A stretch of DNA of 54,662 nt. Source: Bacillota bacterium. GTDB taxonomy: Bacteria; Bacillota; UBA4882; UBA10575. Of this stretch, positions 7,963 through 16,135 are shown piece by piece. Below the pieces are notes generated by a model. It was not told the origin of the DNA. It did not search any database and saw nothing but the letters and a program-made list of their open reading frames with translations. The translations under genes and the position numbers were made by a program. Numbering within the stretch: the first letter of the stretch is position 1; the number at the start of each line of letters is the position of its first letter. Where the stretch lies: assembly GCA_029782135.1 (NCBI GenBank), contig JAKOVI010000004.1, positions 1-54,662 of the forward strand, in the 5' to 3' direction.

Positions 7963-8949
7963 TTACCCGACGATTCCCGTCCTTTCGATACTTTCGGTGA
8001 AATACTTTTGCAAAAAGATATAGAGGGTTAAAACCGGCATGATCGCAAGCAAACAACCGGCTTGTTGATGTGCGATGCTAAACTCGCGTTGCGAGGTACC
8101 GACATCAATCACTTGCCGTGAAGTTAAAACCGTTGAGACGGTAAACTGGTTGGAAAACATAGAGGTAAAGAAATAGTCATTCCAGTACCAGACCAGCGAA
8201 AAAAGGAAAACCGTCAAAAATACCGGAGCCGCATTTGGGACCATCACCTTGATAAAAGTTCGCACCGGGCCACAACCGTCAACATAAGCCGCATCTTCCA
8301 GCTCGACCGGCATCCCCCGGAAAAACTGCCGGAACATATAGATAAATAAACCGGAGCGGATTCCAACGCCGAAGATTGCCGGAAGGTAAAACGCCCATAC
8401 CGTATTGAGTAGATTAGCCGTCAAATCTTCTCCCCGCAACAAACCGATGAGCCTCCCCAACCCAAAAAAGTCAAAAAACCGATACTCCATGTATAGAGGG
8501 ATAATAACGGTTTGTGGCGGAACGATGATCGTGAAGATCACCATGGCAAAGAGGAGACTTTTCCCTTTAAATTTAAACCTGGCAAATCCATAACCAACTA
8601 CCGCACAGGAGATTACCTGTAAGATTGAACTGACAATTCCTAAGATCGCCGTATGTTTTAAAGCCGCAGGATATTCCATTAGTTTATAAGCGGTAATTAT
8701 ATTATCCCAAGTCAAACTCTTTGGCACCCAAATTACTGTCGGGTCGAAGATCTGTTCCTGCGGTCGAAAAGCGACACTAATCATATAGATGAGGGGATAC
8801 AGCAGGACAAAACTCATACAAAACAGAAGAATCCCCCGGCAGATACTCCAACCGATTTTTCTTGTCTCTTTTTCAATCTTATATGCGTTTATGTTGGGAG
8901 CAACACCGTTCAAAAGCTTGGTTATACCAGTTTTAATCAGTTCTGCCAC
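7963..8949 (-). CDS. Carbohydrate ABC transporter permease (MalG type)
   Basis: A 328-residue inner-membrane permease of the binding-protein-dependent family. It has six membrane segments after a long cytoplasmic N-terminus, and the EAA loop near residues 215–240 (EDAAYVDG followed by an invariant-type Pro) that docks with the ATPase. It forms a heterodimer with the MalF-type permease encoded 13 bases upstream. The start is a GTG at 8949 after AAGGGGG. No ATPase gene is in the window, as is usual for the CUT1 transporters of Firmicutes, which share a MsmX-like ATPase. Confidence 0.88.
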   Translation of the reverse strand: MAELIKTGITKLLNGVAPNINAYKIEKETRKIGWSICRGILLFCMSFVLLYPLIYMISVAFRPQEQIFDPTVIWVPKSLTWDNIITAYKLMEYPAALKHTAILGIVSSILQVISCAVVGYGFARFKFKGKSLLFAMVIFTIIVPPQTVIIPLYMEYRFFDFFGLGRLIGLLRGEDLTANLLNTVWAFYLPAIFGVGIRSGLFIYMFRQFFRGMPVELEDAAYVDGCGPVRTFIKVMVPNAAPVFLTVFLFSLVWYWNDYFFTSMFSNQFTVSTVLTSRQVIDVGTSQREFSIAHQQAGCLLAIMPVLTLYIFLQKYFTESIERTGIVG

Positions 8950-8962
8950 GTTATAATCCCCC

Positions 8963-9856
8963 TTACTCTACGTTATAGAAGACGTGTCGATTCACGATCG
9001 CGTAAACTATACCAACGATTACAAAGACAACGATAAAATAGATCCAGGCTAGAGTAGCGCTATAAGCCATATTCAGATTCTGGCTGTGCTGGTTGATTAG
9101 CCGGAGGACCTGGTTTGTATAATCACTAAAATTGTCAATAATCGAATAGACCAAGTTTAAAATGATCATTGGTGAGATCATCGGAAAAGTAACTTTCCAG
9201 AAAGTCTCCCAGGGCGTAGCCCCTTCCATCGCCGAAGCTTCATAGAGTGAACCGGGGATGGTTTGTAAACCTGCCAGAAAGACCAAGATCTGAATCCCGG
9301 ACTTCCATGATAATTCAAAGATCTGATTGGTGAGGCTCGTAAAGAAGAGGACCAGGTCTTCTCTCAGTCCGGCCTGGATCAGCATCTGCTCAAAGGCGGT
9401 GACTTCAAAGAGGAAAGATACACGTTCGCCGGAGAGAATTTCCGCTGACAACGTATCTCCGCGTAGAATATTGATGATCACCCCGCTGGCGATGATCACC
9501 GGAAGAAAGAACACCCCCCGGGCAAGAAACCTCCCCCGAAACTTCTGATTTAAAATAACCGCCACAAAAAGACTGAAAACAAGAATCAAAGGAACTTGGT
9601 AAAGGATATTCCCGATGGATTCAACAAGCAAGCGAATGAAGACAGGGTCTTCGGTAAAGGCATACCGGTAGTTTTCAAAACCGGCAAACTCCAGAATTAA
9701 GCCATTTGGTTGGATCTGTAGCTTGTGAAAAGTATAAACCAATGATTTAATCAGCGGCCTGGCAAATAAGAAGATAAAACCAATGACCCAAGGAGATATA
9801 AAGGCAAACCCAATCCAAGACTTCTGCTTTTCATAGGACAGTCGTTTCTTTAACAT
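8963..9856 (-). CDS. Sugar ABC transporter permease (MalF type)
   Basis: A 297-residue permease with an N-terminal membrane segment at about residues 14–36, five further segments and an EAA loop (YEASAMEGATPWETFWKV, followed by a Pro). It pairs with the MalG-type protein encoded next. Its ATG overlaps the stop codon of the DUF5696 gene by one base (TAATG), so translation is coupled. Confidence 0.88.
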   Translation of the reverse strand: MLKKRLSYEKQKSWIGFAFISPWVIGFIFLFARPLIKSLVYTFHKLQIQPNGLILEFAGFENYRYAFTEDPVFIRLLVESIGNILYQVPLILVFSLFVAVILNQKFRGRFLARGVFFLPVIIASGVIINILRGDTLSAEILSGERVSFLFEVTAFEQMLIQAGLREDLVLFFTSLTNQIFELSWKSGIQILVFLAGLQTIPGSLYEASAMEGATPWETFWKVTFPMISPMIILNLVYSIIDNFSDYTNQVLRLINQHSQNLNMAYSATLAWIYFIVVFVIVGIVYAIVNRHVFYNVE

Positions 9857-12090
9857 TAGTTATCACCCTTTTTAAAGAATAAGAAATTTTTGGCCGCCAG
9901 GACCCGGTCATCGACTGTTACCGGTTGATTATTATAATTCACGACCACCGTATAACCATTGGCATACTCGGTAGCGTAAACCCCTTCCGCGACCTCTAGA
10001 TGGTTGGTGATCTCTTCGTTTTTGATCAGTCCGTATAATTCTTTCGTTCGTTTATACTGTAAAACCGCCTCATCCAACCAAACATCATAATTACTGCTGT
10101 ATATATGGTTTAAGGGCGTCTCTTTTAGTAAGGAGGAATCCCGGGTTATCCAAGCATAGTTAAGAAAGCTTCCGGTCTCCACCGCTTTCAAAAAGTAATC
10201 TTGCGGATTGGAAGCCAGATTAAGCGGGGAAGTCGCGTAAGGAACGAGACCGTGCAGGACAACCTGGATAAACGGAACCGTTCGATCAAGAATCTCAAAA
10301 CCACTGCTTTCCGTCGGCAGCGCCACCACATGATCCAGATAGGGAAGAGCATAGGCGTTTGGATTATTCGCGAGCAAGCCGCCGGTCGTCATCCTGAGCC
10401 GGTTAAGATTTTCTTCCCATATTTTTAACGTATTCTCTCTCCCGCTGGGGTAATCGGAGAAATCAGAATATACTTTATTGGGCATCCCGCTTAACATTAA
10501 GCCGGAGACATTTTTTTCCTGGTAGTTTTCAATGAACTTTTCCACCGCCGAGCCTGCTTTCTCCGGTATCAAGAGGCGCCATTCCTCTTTGCCCATATTT
10601 AAATCTTTTAAATATGTACTACGTTTATAATCAAACTGGATGACTGGGAGTTGCGTAAGTTGGATCGCCGCATCCTTCAGCAGGGTAAAACCATTGGCCG
10701 ACTGGTTGAATTCGATAAAATTAAACTCCGGATAAAACTCTACCCCATTCCTCTGCAGGTGGGCCGTTAATTCATTAAAGCTCTTCCTGCCCCCCAACTT
10801 TCCTAAAGGAGTAACTTTAACCGGGATCTTTTTCTCTAATTTCTCTGGTGTCCAATTCCTTAAACTTAGGACGATGTCATCGATCCCCATCTCTTTCATC
10901 GTCCCGATTAAGCTCTTGATCCCATCAAAGGTAGACAACGTCTCATTGGTCCGCTTCGGGATGCCAAAAACCGACTTCCGTACGCGAACCGCCCCATAAA
11001 GATCAAGGTAGAATGGGACCCCGTCGATCGGCTTGACAACCATTTGGTGTTCAGCCTTCAAATAATCTCTGTATTTCCCCGCCATGCCCAGATAGTCGGC
11101 CTTCACTTCCGACCAGAGGTAATACCGGACCGTAATCTTCTCAGCCTTTATTTTCCCTTCTTCATAGAGCCGAAAGACTTGATTCAGTTCCCGGAAGGTG
11201 GTCGAAGAACGGAGTTTGAATTCAAAATAAGCATTATTGTAACTATTGTTCTGTCCGGAAACAGAGGCATTGATCGTTCCCAAGGCCGCTCCATCTTTAA
11301 TTACCGCAAAAAGCGCCAAGTTCTGATTCTTGATCCCGAAAACCGGAATTTTCACCTCTTCCCGGGTCACTGGCGATCTTTCTGGTAGAAATGTAGGATC
11401 TGTACCATAGATGCTCCCTCGAAAGGGATCAGCTTTCTCTTTACCGTTATTAAAGTTGATTAACGCCCCCGAACCGTCCGGAACAAAGATATAACCCTCA
11501 TCCTCTAAGCTTCCGGCTCCAAAAAACGGTAGTAAATCAAGGGAAGTTAGCGCTAAAGTTTCCGGTTCTTCGATCTCATCGACCAGGAGCGTTACTTGGA
11601 GAAAATCCTCCTGTAAAGTCACCTCGAGCGGTATGACAAATCCTTCCCGCGGGAAACTGTACTCGACCCGGAAGCCGTCTTTCACTTTTTTAACCTGAAC
11701 CCCACCGCGGTTAACGCTCGCCACATAAGAATTAATTCTAAACTCGGAGTTCCGTTCGGTATTATAATACCTGAGGATCAATTGCGCATTGAGCTCCATT
11801 TTGTTGACACCAACCGCTCTTTTATCCGTATCGCGCCCTGGAGGATTACTCCACCAAACACTCCCGGAAATTTGATCGTAAACGGCAAACTCTCCGCTCG
11901 TGGGATTAATATATAAAGCAAGCTTTTGGTTGGCTACCACCATTTCCATTTCGGGAGGAATCTGGGCCCGTGAAGAAACCGCCCCGGCCAAGATGAAAAA
12001 GCACGCTAATAACCAGAAAATCAGCTTTTTTAAGGATCTGGATTTGATCCCCCCCAGGATTCCGGTAGCTACCAGATTGTTTTGCATCAT
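9856..12090 (-). CDS. DUF5696 family exported/membrane-anchored protein
   Basis: About 744 residues with an N-terminal signal or anchor segment (hydrophobic LIFWLLACFFILAGAV) and then a long beta-rich region followed by a probable TIM-barrel-like part containing motifs such as GIDDIVLSLRNW and EFYPEFNFIEFNQS. I recognise it as the DUF5696 type, which is regularly found beside sugar ABC permeases and Yip1 proteins in Paenibacillus-like genomes. The architecture resembles a glycoside-hydrolase-like catalytic domain preceded by a beta-sandwich, but I see no proven catalytic pair. The ATG at 12090 has GGGGG eight bases ahead; a frame-extending ATG at 12108 is less well placed. The function is unknown; context suggests glycan handling at the cell surface. 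Confidence 0.72.
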   Translation of the reverse strand: MMQNNLVATGILGGIKSRSLKKLIFWLLACFFILAGAVSSRAQIPPEMEMVVANQKLALYINPTSGEFAVYDQISGSVWWSNPPGRDTDKRAVGVNKMELNAQLILRYYNTERNSEFRINSYVASVNRGGVQVKKVKDGFRVEYSFPREGFVIPLEVTLQEDFLQVTLLVDEIEEPETLALTSLDLLPFFGAGSLEDEGYIFVPDGSGALINFNNGKEKADPFRGSIYGTDPTFLPERSPVTREEVKIPVFGIKNQNLALFAVIKDGAALGTINASVSGQNNSYNNAYFEFKLRSSTTFRELNQVFRLYEEGKIKAEKITVRYYLWSEVKADYLGMAGKYRDYLKAEHQMVVKPIDGVPFYLDLYGAVRVRKSVFGIPKRTNETLSTFDGIKSLIGTMKEMGIDDIVLSLRNWTPEKLEKKIPVKVTPLGKLGGRKSFNELTAHLQRNGVEFYPEFNFIEFNQSANGFTLLKDAAIQLTQLPVIQFDYKRSTYLKDLNMGKEEWRLLIPEKAGSAVEKFIENYQEKNVSGLMLSGMPNKVYSDFSDYPSGRENTLKIWEENLNRLRMTTGGLLANNPNAYALPYLDHVVALPTESSGFEILDRTVPFIQVVLHGLVPYATSPLNLASNPQDYFLKAVETGSFLNYAWITRDSSLLKETPLNHIYSSNYDVWLDEAVLQYKRTKELYGLIKNEEITNHLEVAEGVYATEYANGYTVVVNYNNQPVTVDDRVLAAKNFLFFKKGDN

Positions 12091-12150
12091 ACTACCCCCA
12101 AAATGCATATTAAGTCTTCAATCTTTGTCTTCTGGAATTCCTTTGCATCT

Positions 12151-12774
12151 TTAAAAACCGCGAAACATGACCTCAAAGTAGATCGTTCTAAAGAACGTAA
12201 TCACCTGTTGTACTAACGTAAAAGAAAGTGTCATTAGGAAGACGATCACTAAAACTCCCGCAATGGTCAGGAAAATGGAGAAGACTGTCTTCCCCACCGT
12301 ATATTCATGAAATACCCGCAAGCCTTGAAACAGGATCAGTAGGCTCCACAAGAAGCCGAGCATTTTTAACCACGCCAGAAAGATTCCTTCTTCTAAAGTG
12401 AGATAATTACTTAAAAACAGCACAATAAAACTGATGATTAGATAGGGGGTTAAAGAATAAGCTGATAGAATCCAAATCTCTTTATATCTCCCTTTCCCAT
12501 CCATTAATGTACATAACGACCAGTTAGAGATGGTCCACAGGATAAAAGGGGCAATCGATTGGGCGAAAAGAATCAGGATATTCATGGTCTGCGGGCGGTT
12601 CGGATTAAAAATAAAGCCGGTTAATTGGTGATTAAAAACCAGAGACAATAACCACAACCCCAATAAGGCAAACGAAAGCGGAATCGACTCGTCCTTATTC
12701 CAACGCATTTCTTCGAAACCTTCAACCGGATGAACCATAATGTAAAACAAATATCTAACCTTTTTCATTGTCAT
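12151..12774 (-). CDS. Yip1 family integral membrane protein
   Basis: A 207-residue protein with five hydrophobic segments (about 28–50, 62–85, 100–122, 132–152, 160–190). The N-terminal VHPVEGFEEMRW motif and a TPYLI segment are characteristic of the bacterial Yip1 domain. Members are of unknown biochemical role; in this type of locus they recur beside DUF5696 and sugar ABC permeases. It sits between the NHL/TPR gene (9 bases upstream) and the DUF5696 gene, inside the same operon. GGGGTGG precedes the ATG. Confidence 0.78.
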   Translation of the reverse strand: MTMKKVRYLFYIMVHPVEGFEEMRWNKDESIPLSFALLGLWLLSLVFNHQLTGFIFNPNRPQTMNILILFAQSIAPFILWTISNWSLCTLMDGKGRYKEIWILSAYSLTPYLIISFIVLFLSNYLTLEEGIFLAWLKMLGFLWSLLILFQGLRVFHEYTVGKTVFSIFLTIAGVLVIVFLMTLSFTLVQQVITFFRTIYFEVMFRGF

Positions 12775-12783
12775 TATCCACCC

Positions 12784-14265
12784 CTAGTCCCCATATCTTT
12801 TCCGCTGGCGTCCGATCTTTCTCAGTATTTCGTCTTTCTTCAAAAACAACTGGATCAATACAATAATGAGGAGCATAAAGAACATCACGAGTGAGAAATT
12901 TTCGCGCAGCACTTCAGTCCGGTACTCTCGATACGCTTTCGAGTAACCTTCCCGGTCATAGCCAAGCTTATAGTATTTCATTGCTTCTTCATAATTCCCA
13001 ATTCTCATCATTGCTTGCGCAATCCCGATGTAGGCAAGTTCATAATTACTGTTCCTTTTCAGTACTTCTAACCAGGGCTCAATAGACTCTTCGTAAAGCC
13101 CATCGTCGTAAAGTTTAACTGCAGTATGTACGGCTTGACCAAATTCGGTCGGGGCAAAGAGGGTGATATTATTCTTTCCGGCATCGAGCACCATAATTTT
13201 GCCGTTAATACTCTCAATCGCTACCGGCGTCTTAAAAAGACCAAGCTGAGAACCTAATCCGCCGAAGATGGTTAGCAGCTCACTATCCTGGTTATATTGA
13301 AAAACCCGTCCAAAAGTATAATCCAGGGCATTGATGAAACCATTTTCATCAACAACCAGATCTACAAACTGAGTCCGGTAGGTTTTACTATGTTCAGCAT
13401 AATACTCAGTTTCCAAATCGCCGTAATCGGCTAGTGTTCCGTTTCGCCCTCTTAAGATGTTTACCCCCATCGGATTATACTTCTTGAGCGAACTGTTCGT
13501 GGTCGTTCCCTGGGTACATGTATAGACAAAATCCTTTTCATCAATGGTGAAATTGGCAAAGGCAACCGGTACATATCTCGCCATCTTATCCCGTTGCGTT
13601 TTGGTCAGAATCTTCTTCCAAATGAAATCTTGTAATAACTGCAGAGTAGTCACAACCCGGTTGGTACCGTAGTAACCAAGGAATTCCCCTGCTTGATTAT
13701 ACATAACAGCACCATAATACAGATCTTTGATAATCGTATAGATCGTTCCGGAGCTGTCCACCAGTACTTTAATCGGGACATACTCAATATGCGCCGGGAT
13801 CAACTCCGATTCCGGCCGTCTATACTCTTGCAGGATCCTTCCTTCCTGGTTAACCTTAACCACCCGGCCTTTTTTCCCGTCAGCCAAGTAAATCAGACCT
13901 TCTGGTGTAACGAAAATCCCGGTGGGGAGGACAATCGTCTCCGGTCCGTTTTCTCCATAAAACTGATCAATAATCGCTTTTTTCTTGAAATGTTCATCAA
14001 GAACCACGATCCGGTTGTTGCCGCTATCCAAAATATAAATATTTTTTTGCCGGTCGACAAAGAAGTCCTGGGGCTCCTTAAATGAACCCACCCCCAAATC
14101 TTCTCCGGTTATACTCCGTTCCGGCAGGTAACCATTTGGGGAAGGGACCGCTTCTCTCCATACGTTGTAAACATATCCCTGATAAGGAGCTTCGACAGCC
14201 TGACAAACAGTGATAGGCACCGTCAACAGTAAAAAGATGTTTATAATTACTCCAAGTTTATTCAT
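12784..14265 (-). CDS. NHL-repeat beta-propeller protein with TPR and C-terminal membrane anchor
   Basis: About 493 residues. A signal segment (MNKLGVIINIFLLLTVPI…) is followed by NHL-type blades (for example VDRQKNIYILDSGNNRIVVLD and GLIYLADGKKGRVVKV) over roughly residues 50–370, then about two TPR helical pairs (near 380–450), then a C-terminal membrane segment (VMFFMLLIIVLIQLF) with a basic tail. The propeller is therefore displayed outside the membrane. It likely scaffolds or binds glycan or protein partners of the transporter. The frame extends to a GTG at 14310, but the ATG at 14265 gives a standard signal peptide and has GGCGGTG ahead of it. Confidence 0.72.
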   Translation of the reverse strand: MNKLGVIINIFLLLTVPITVCQAVEAPYQGYVYNVWREAVPSPNGYLPERSITGEDLGVGSFKEPQDFFVDRQKNIYILDSGNNRIVVLDEHFKKKAIIDQFYGENGPETIVLPTGIFVTPEGLIYLADGKKGRVVKVNQEGRILQEYRRPESELIPAHIEYVPIKVLVDSSGTIYTIIKDLYYGAVMYNQAGEFLGYYGTNRVVTTLQLLQDFIWKKILTKTQRDKMARYVPVAFANFTIDEKDFVYTCTQGTTTNSSLKKYNPMGVNILRGRNGTLADYGDLETEYYAEHSKTYRTQFVDLVVDENGFINALDYTFGRVFQYNQDSELLTIFGGLGSQLGLFKTPVAIESINGKIMVLDAGKNNITLFAPTEFGQAVHTAVKLYDDGLYEESIEPWLEVLKRNSNYELAYIGIAQAMMRIGNYEEAMKYYKLGYDREGYSKAYREYRTEVLRENFSLVMFFMLLIIVLIQLFLKKDEILRKIGRQRKRYGD

Positions 14266-14311
14266 ATAAACGCACCGCCTGTTCTTTTCCGGGAAACATT
14301 CTTCTTCCACC

Positions 14312-15166
14312 TTAATCTTTCATTCCGGAGTAAGACATGGTTTCAATGACATTGCTTTGGGTGATGACAAAAATAATGATCGGAGGAATCATCAGTAAAA
14401 CTGTAGACGCAGCAGCCACCCCAGCCCGGGCGATGTTACTACTCTGCGTAAGCTGGCGCAAAATCGTCGGTAATACCTTATACTGCTCAACGTATATGTA
14501 GGCCATACCTGTCCGGTTCCATATACTTTGAAAAGCAAAGATGATCAGTGTTAACCATGCCGGTTTAACCGCCGGCATCACAATCCGCCACAAGGTTTGG
14601 TGGATCGAAGCCCCATCGATCTTCGCAGCTTCCAGCACCGAATCAGGGATCTGACTCATAAACTGGCGCATTAAATATAGTCCCAACGGCATGGCAAGCG
14701 GCGGCAGCAATAAAGCCCAGTAAGAATTGATCATCCCGGTCTTAGCTAGCACCATGTACCTGGGGATCTCTGTTACTTCAGGAGTAAAGAGCAAAGACAT
14801 CACTACAATGTTAAAGATGAAATTTTTTCCGGGGAAATTATATTTCGCTAGAGGATAAGCAGCCATCGACGCAAAGATCACATGTCCGATTGTACTGACC
14901 ACGCTGACAAATAAGCTATTGAACACATAGCGGGAAAAAGGGACCCACAGGTTTCCTGTTAACTGAAACAATGTACCGAAATTTTCCAAGGTAGGTCGAC
15001 GTACAAAAAAACGTGGCGGGAAGATAAAGATCTCTTCCAATGGTTTGAGGGCTTGGACAATGGCATAGACTAAAGGCAATGCCATGAAAGATCCAAAGAG
15101 CGCCAATACGATAAAAATGCAGACATCCCCGGCGGTCGATCGGTTTAATTTATTTTTTTTCCCCAT
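14312..15166 (-). CDS. Carbohydrate ABC transporter permease (MalG type), second set
   Basis: A 284-residue permease with six membrane segments and the EAA loop LEAAKIDGASIHQTLWRI followed by a Pro. It forms the second permease pair with the gene 19 bases upstream. It is clearly not a recent duplicate of the first MalG-type protein, since the sequences differ widely outside the family motifs, so the two pairs probably serve different ligands or form distinct complexes. Confidence 0.87.
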   Translation of the reverse strand: MGKKNKLNRSTAGDVCIFIVLALFGSFMALPLVYAIVQALKPLEEIFIFPPRFFVRRPTLENFGTLFQLTGNLWVPFSRYVFNSLFVSVVSTIGHVIFASMAAYPLAKYNFPGKNFIFNIVVMSLLFTPEVTEIPRYMVLAKTGMINSYWALLLPPLAMPLGLYLMRQFMSQIPDSVLEAAKIDGASIHQTLWRIVMPAVKPAWLTLIIFAFQSIWNRTGMAYIYVEQYKVLPTILRQLTQSSNIARAGVAAASTVLLMIPPIIIFVITQSNVIETMSYSGMKD

Positions 15167-15185
15167 TTTACAGCCCTTCCCCGTC

Positions 15186-16112
15186 TTAATCAGTTTTTAG
15201 TAATTTGCCAATAATGTTTCGAGTTATAATCATCGCAACAAAAAGCACAGTGGCAATCGCGGAAGCGTAGCCCATTTCATAACGGACCGTACCGAAATCA
15301 TAGATATGAGTCACAACGGTTCTCGCCGAATAATTGGTACTCGGAAACCCGGCCAGCTCCATACAGATCGAACTTACCCCAAAGGAGGCGGCAATCTGCA
15401 TAACCGCACCAAACATTAACTGCGGCTTCATTGACGGCAGGGTAATAAACCAAAGTTCTTGCCACCGGTTTCTGATCCCATCGATCGCTCCGGCTTCATA
15501 CATTGATTTATCGATTGATTGCAAACCGGCGATAAACGCTAAAAAGCTAGCCCCTAAACTCAACCATAATTGCACCACAATAATAAATTTCATGTTATAA
15601 AGGGGATTAGTCAACCATTGAACCGGTTCGGTGAGAATTCCCCATTTCATTAAGGTACTGTTCAGAAGCCCGTACATATCACCGCTTAATATATATTTCC
15701 AGATGACAAAGGCCGAGCCTGAGATCGAAGGGGCGTAAAAGACCAGTGTCATAAAAGCGCGCAGTTTCGGTGGGAGTTCATTGATCAGCCAGGCAAAGAT
15801 TAAGCAGGCAAAATAACTGATTGGCCCGGTAACAAAGGCAAATACCAAGGTGTTTTTAACCGCAATTAAAAAGACATCGTCATCAAGGAATAATCTGATA
15901 TAGTTTAGCCAGCCTCGCCACTGTGGGGGCTCCAACAGATTGAAATACGTAAAACTCAACCCAATGGATGCTAAAACGGGAATTACAGTAAACAAGGTAA
16001 AAACCGACATATAAGGCAGGAGTAAAAGATAACAATCTTTGTTCCTCTTAACTTCTTTCCACCAATTATTTTTTTTCTTTGGAATGGTCGCGTAGTTGAC
16101 GTTTTCCTTCAA
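15186..16112 (-). CDS. Sugar ABC transporter permease (MalF type), second set
   Basis: A 308-residue permease with an N-terminal membrane segment (YLLLLPYMSVFTLFTVI), five more segments and an EAA loop (YEAGAIDG… then Pro). The start is a TTG at 16112; AGGAGAG lies nine bases upstream. It follows the large solute-binding fusion by 23 bases and precedes the MalG-type partner by 19, so the three form one transcription unit. Confidence 0.86.
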   Translation of the reverse strand: MKENVNYATIPKKKNNWWKEVKRNKDCYLLLLPYMSVFTLFTVIPVLASIGLSFTYFNLLEPPQWRGWLNYIRLFLDDDVFLIAVKNTLVFAFVTGPISYFACLIFAWLINELPPKLRAFMTLVFYAPSISGSAFVIWKYILSGDMYGLLNSTLMKWGILTEPVQWLTNPLYNMKFIIVVQLWLSLGASFLAFIAGLQSIDKSMYEAGAIDGIRNRWQELWFITLPSMKPQLMFGAVMQIAASFGVSSICMELAGFPSTNYSARTVVTHIYDFGTVRYEMGYASAIATVLFVAMIITRNIIGKLLKTD

Positions 16113-16135
16113 GCCTAATCTCTCCTAACTTTCCT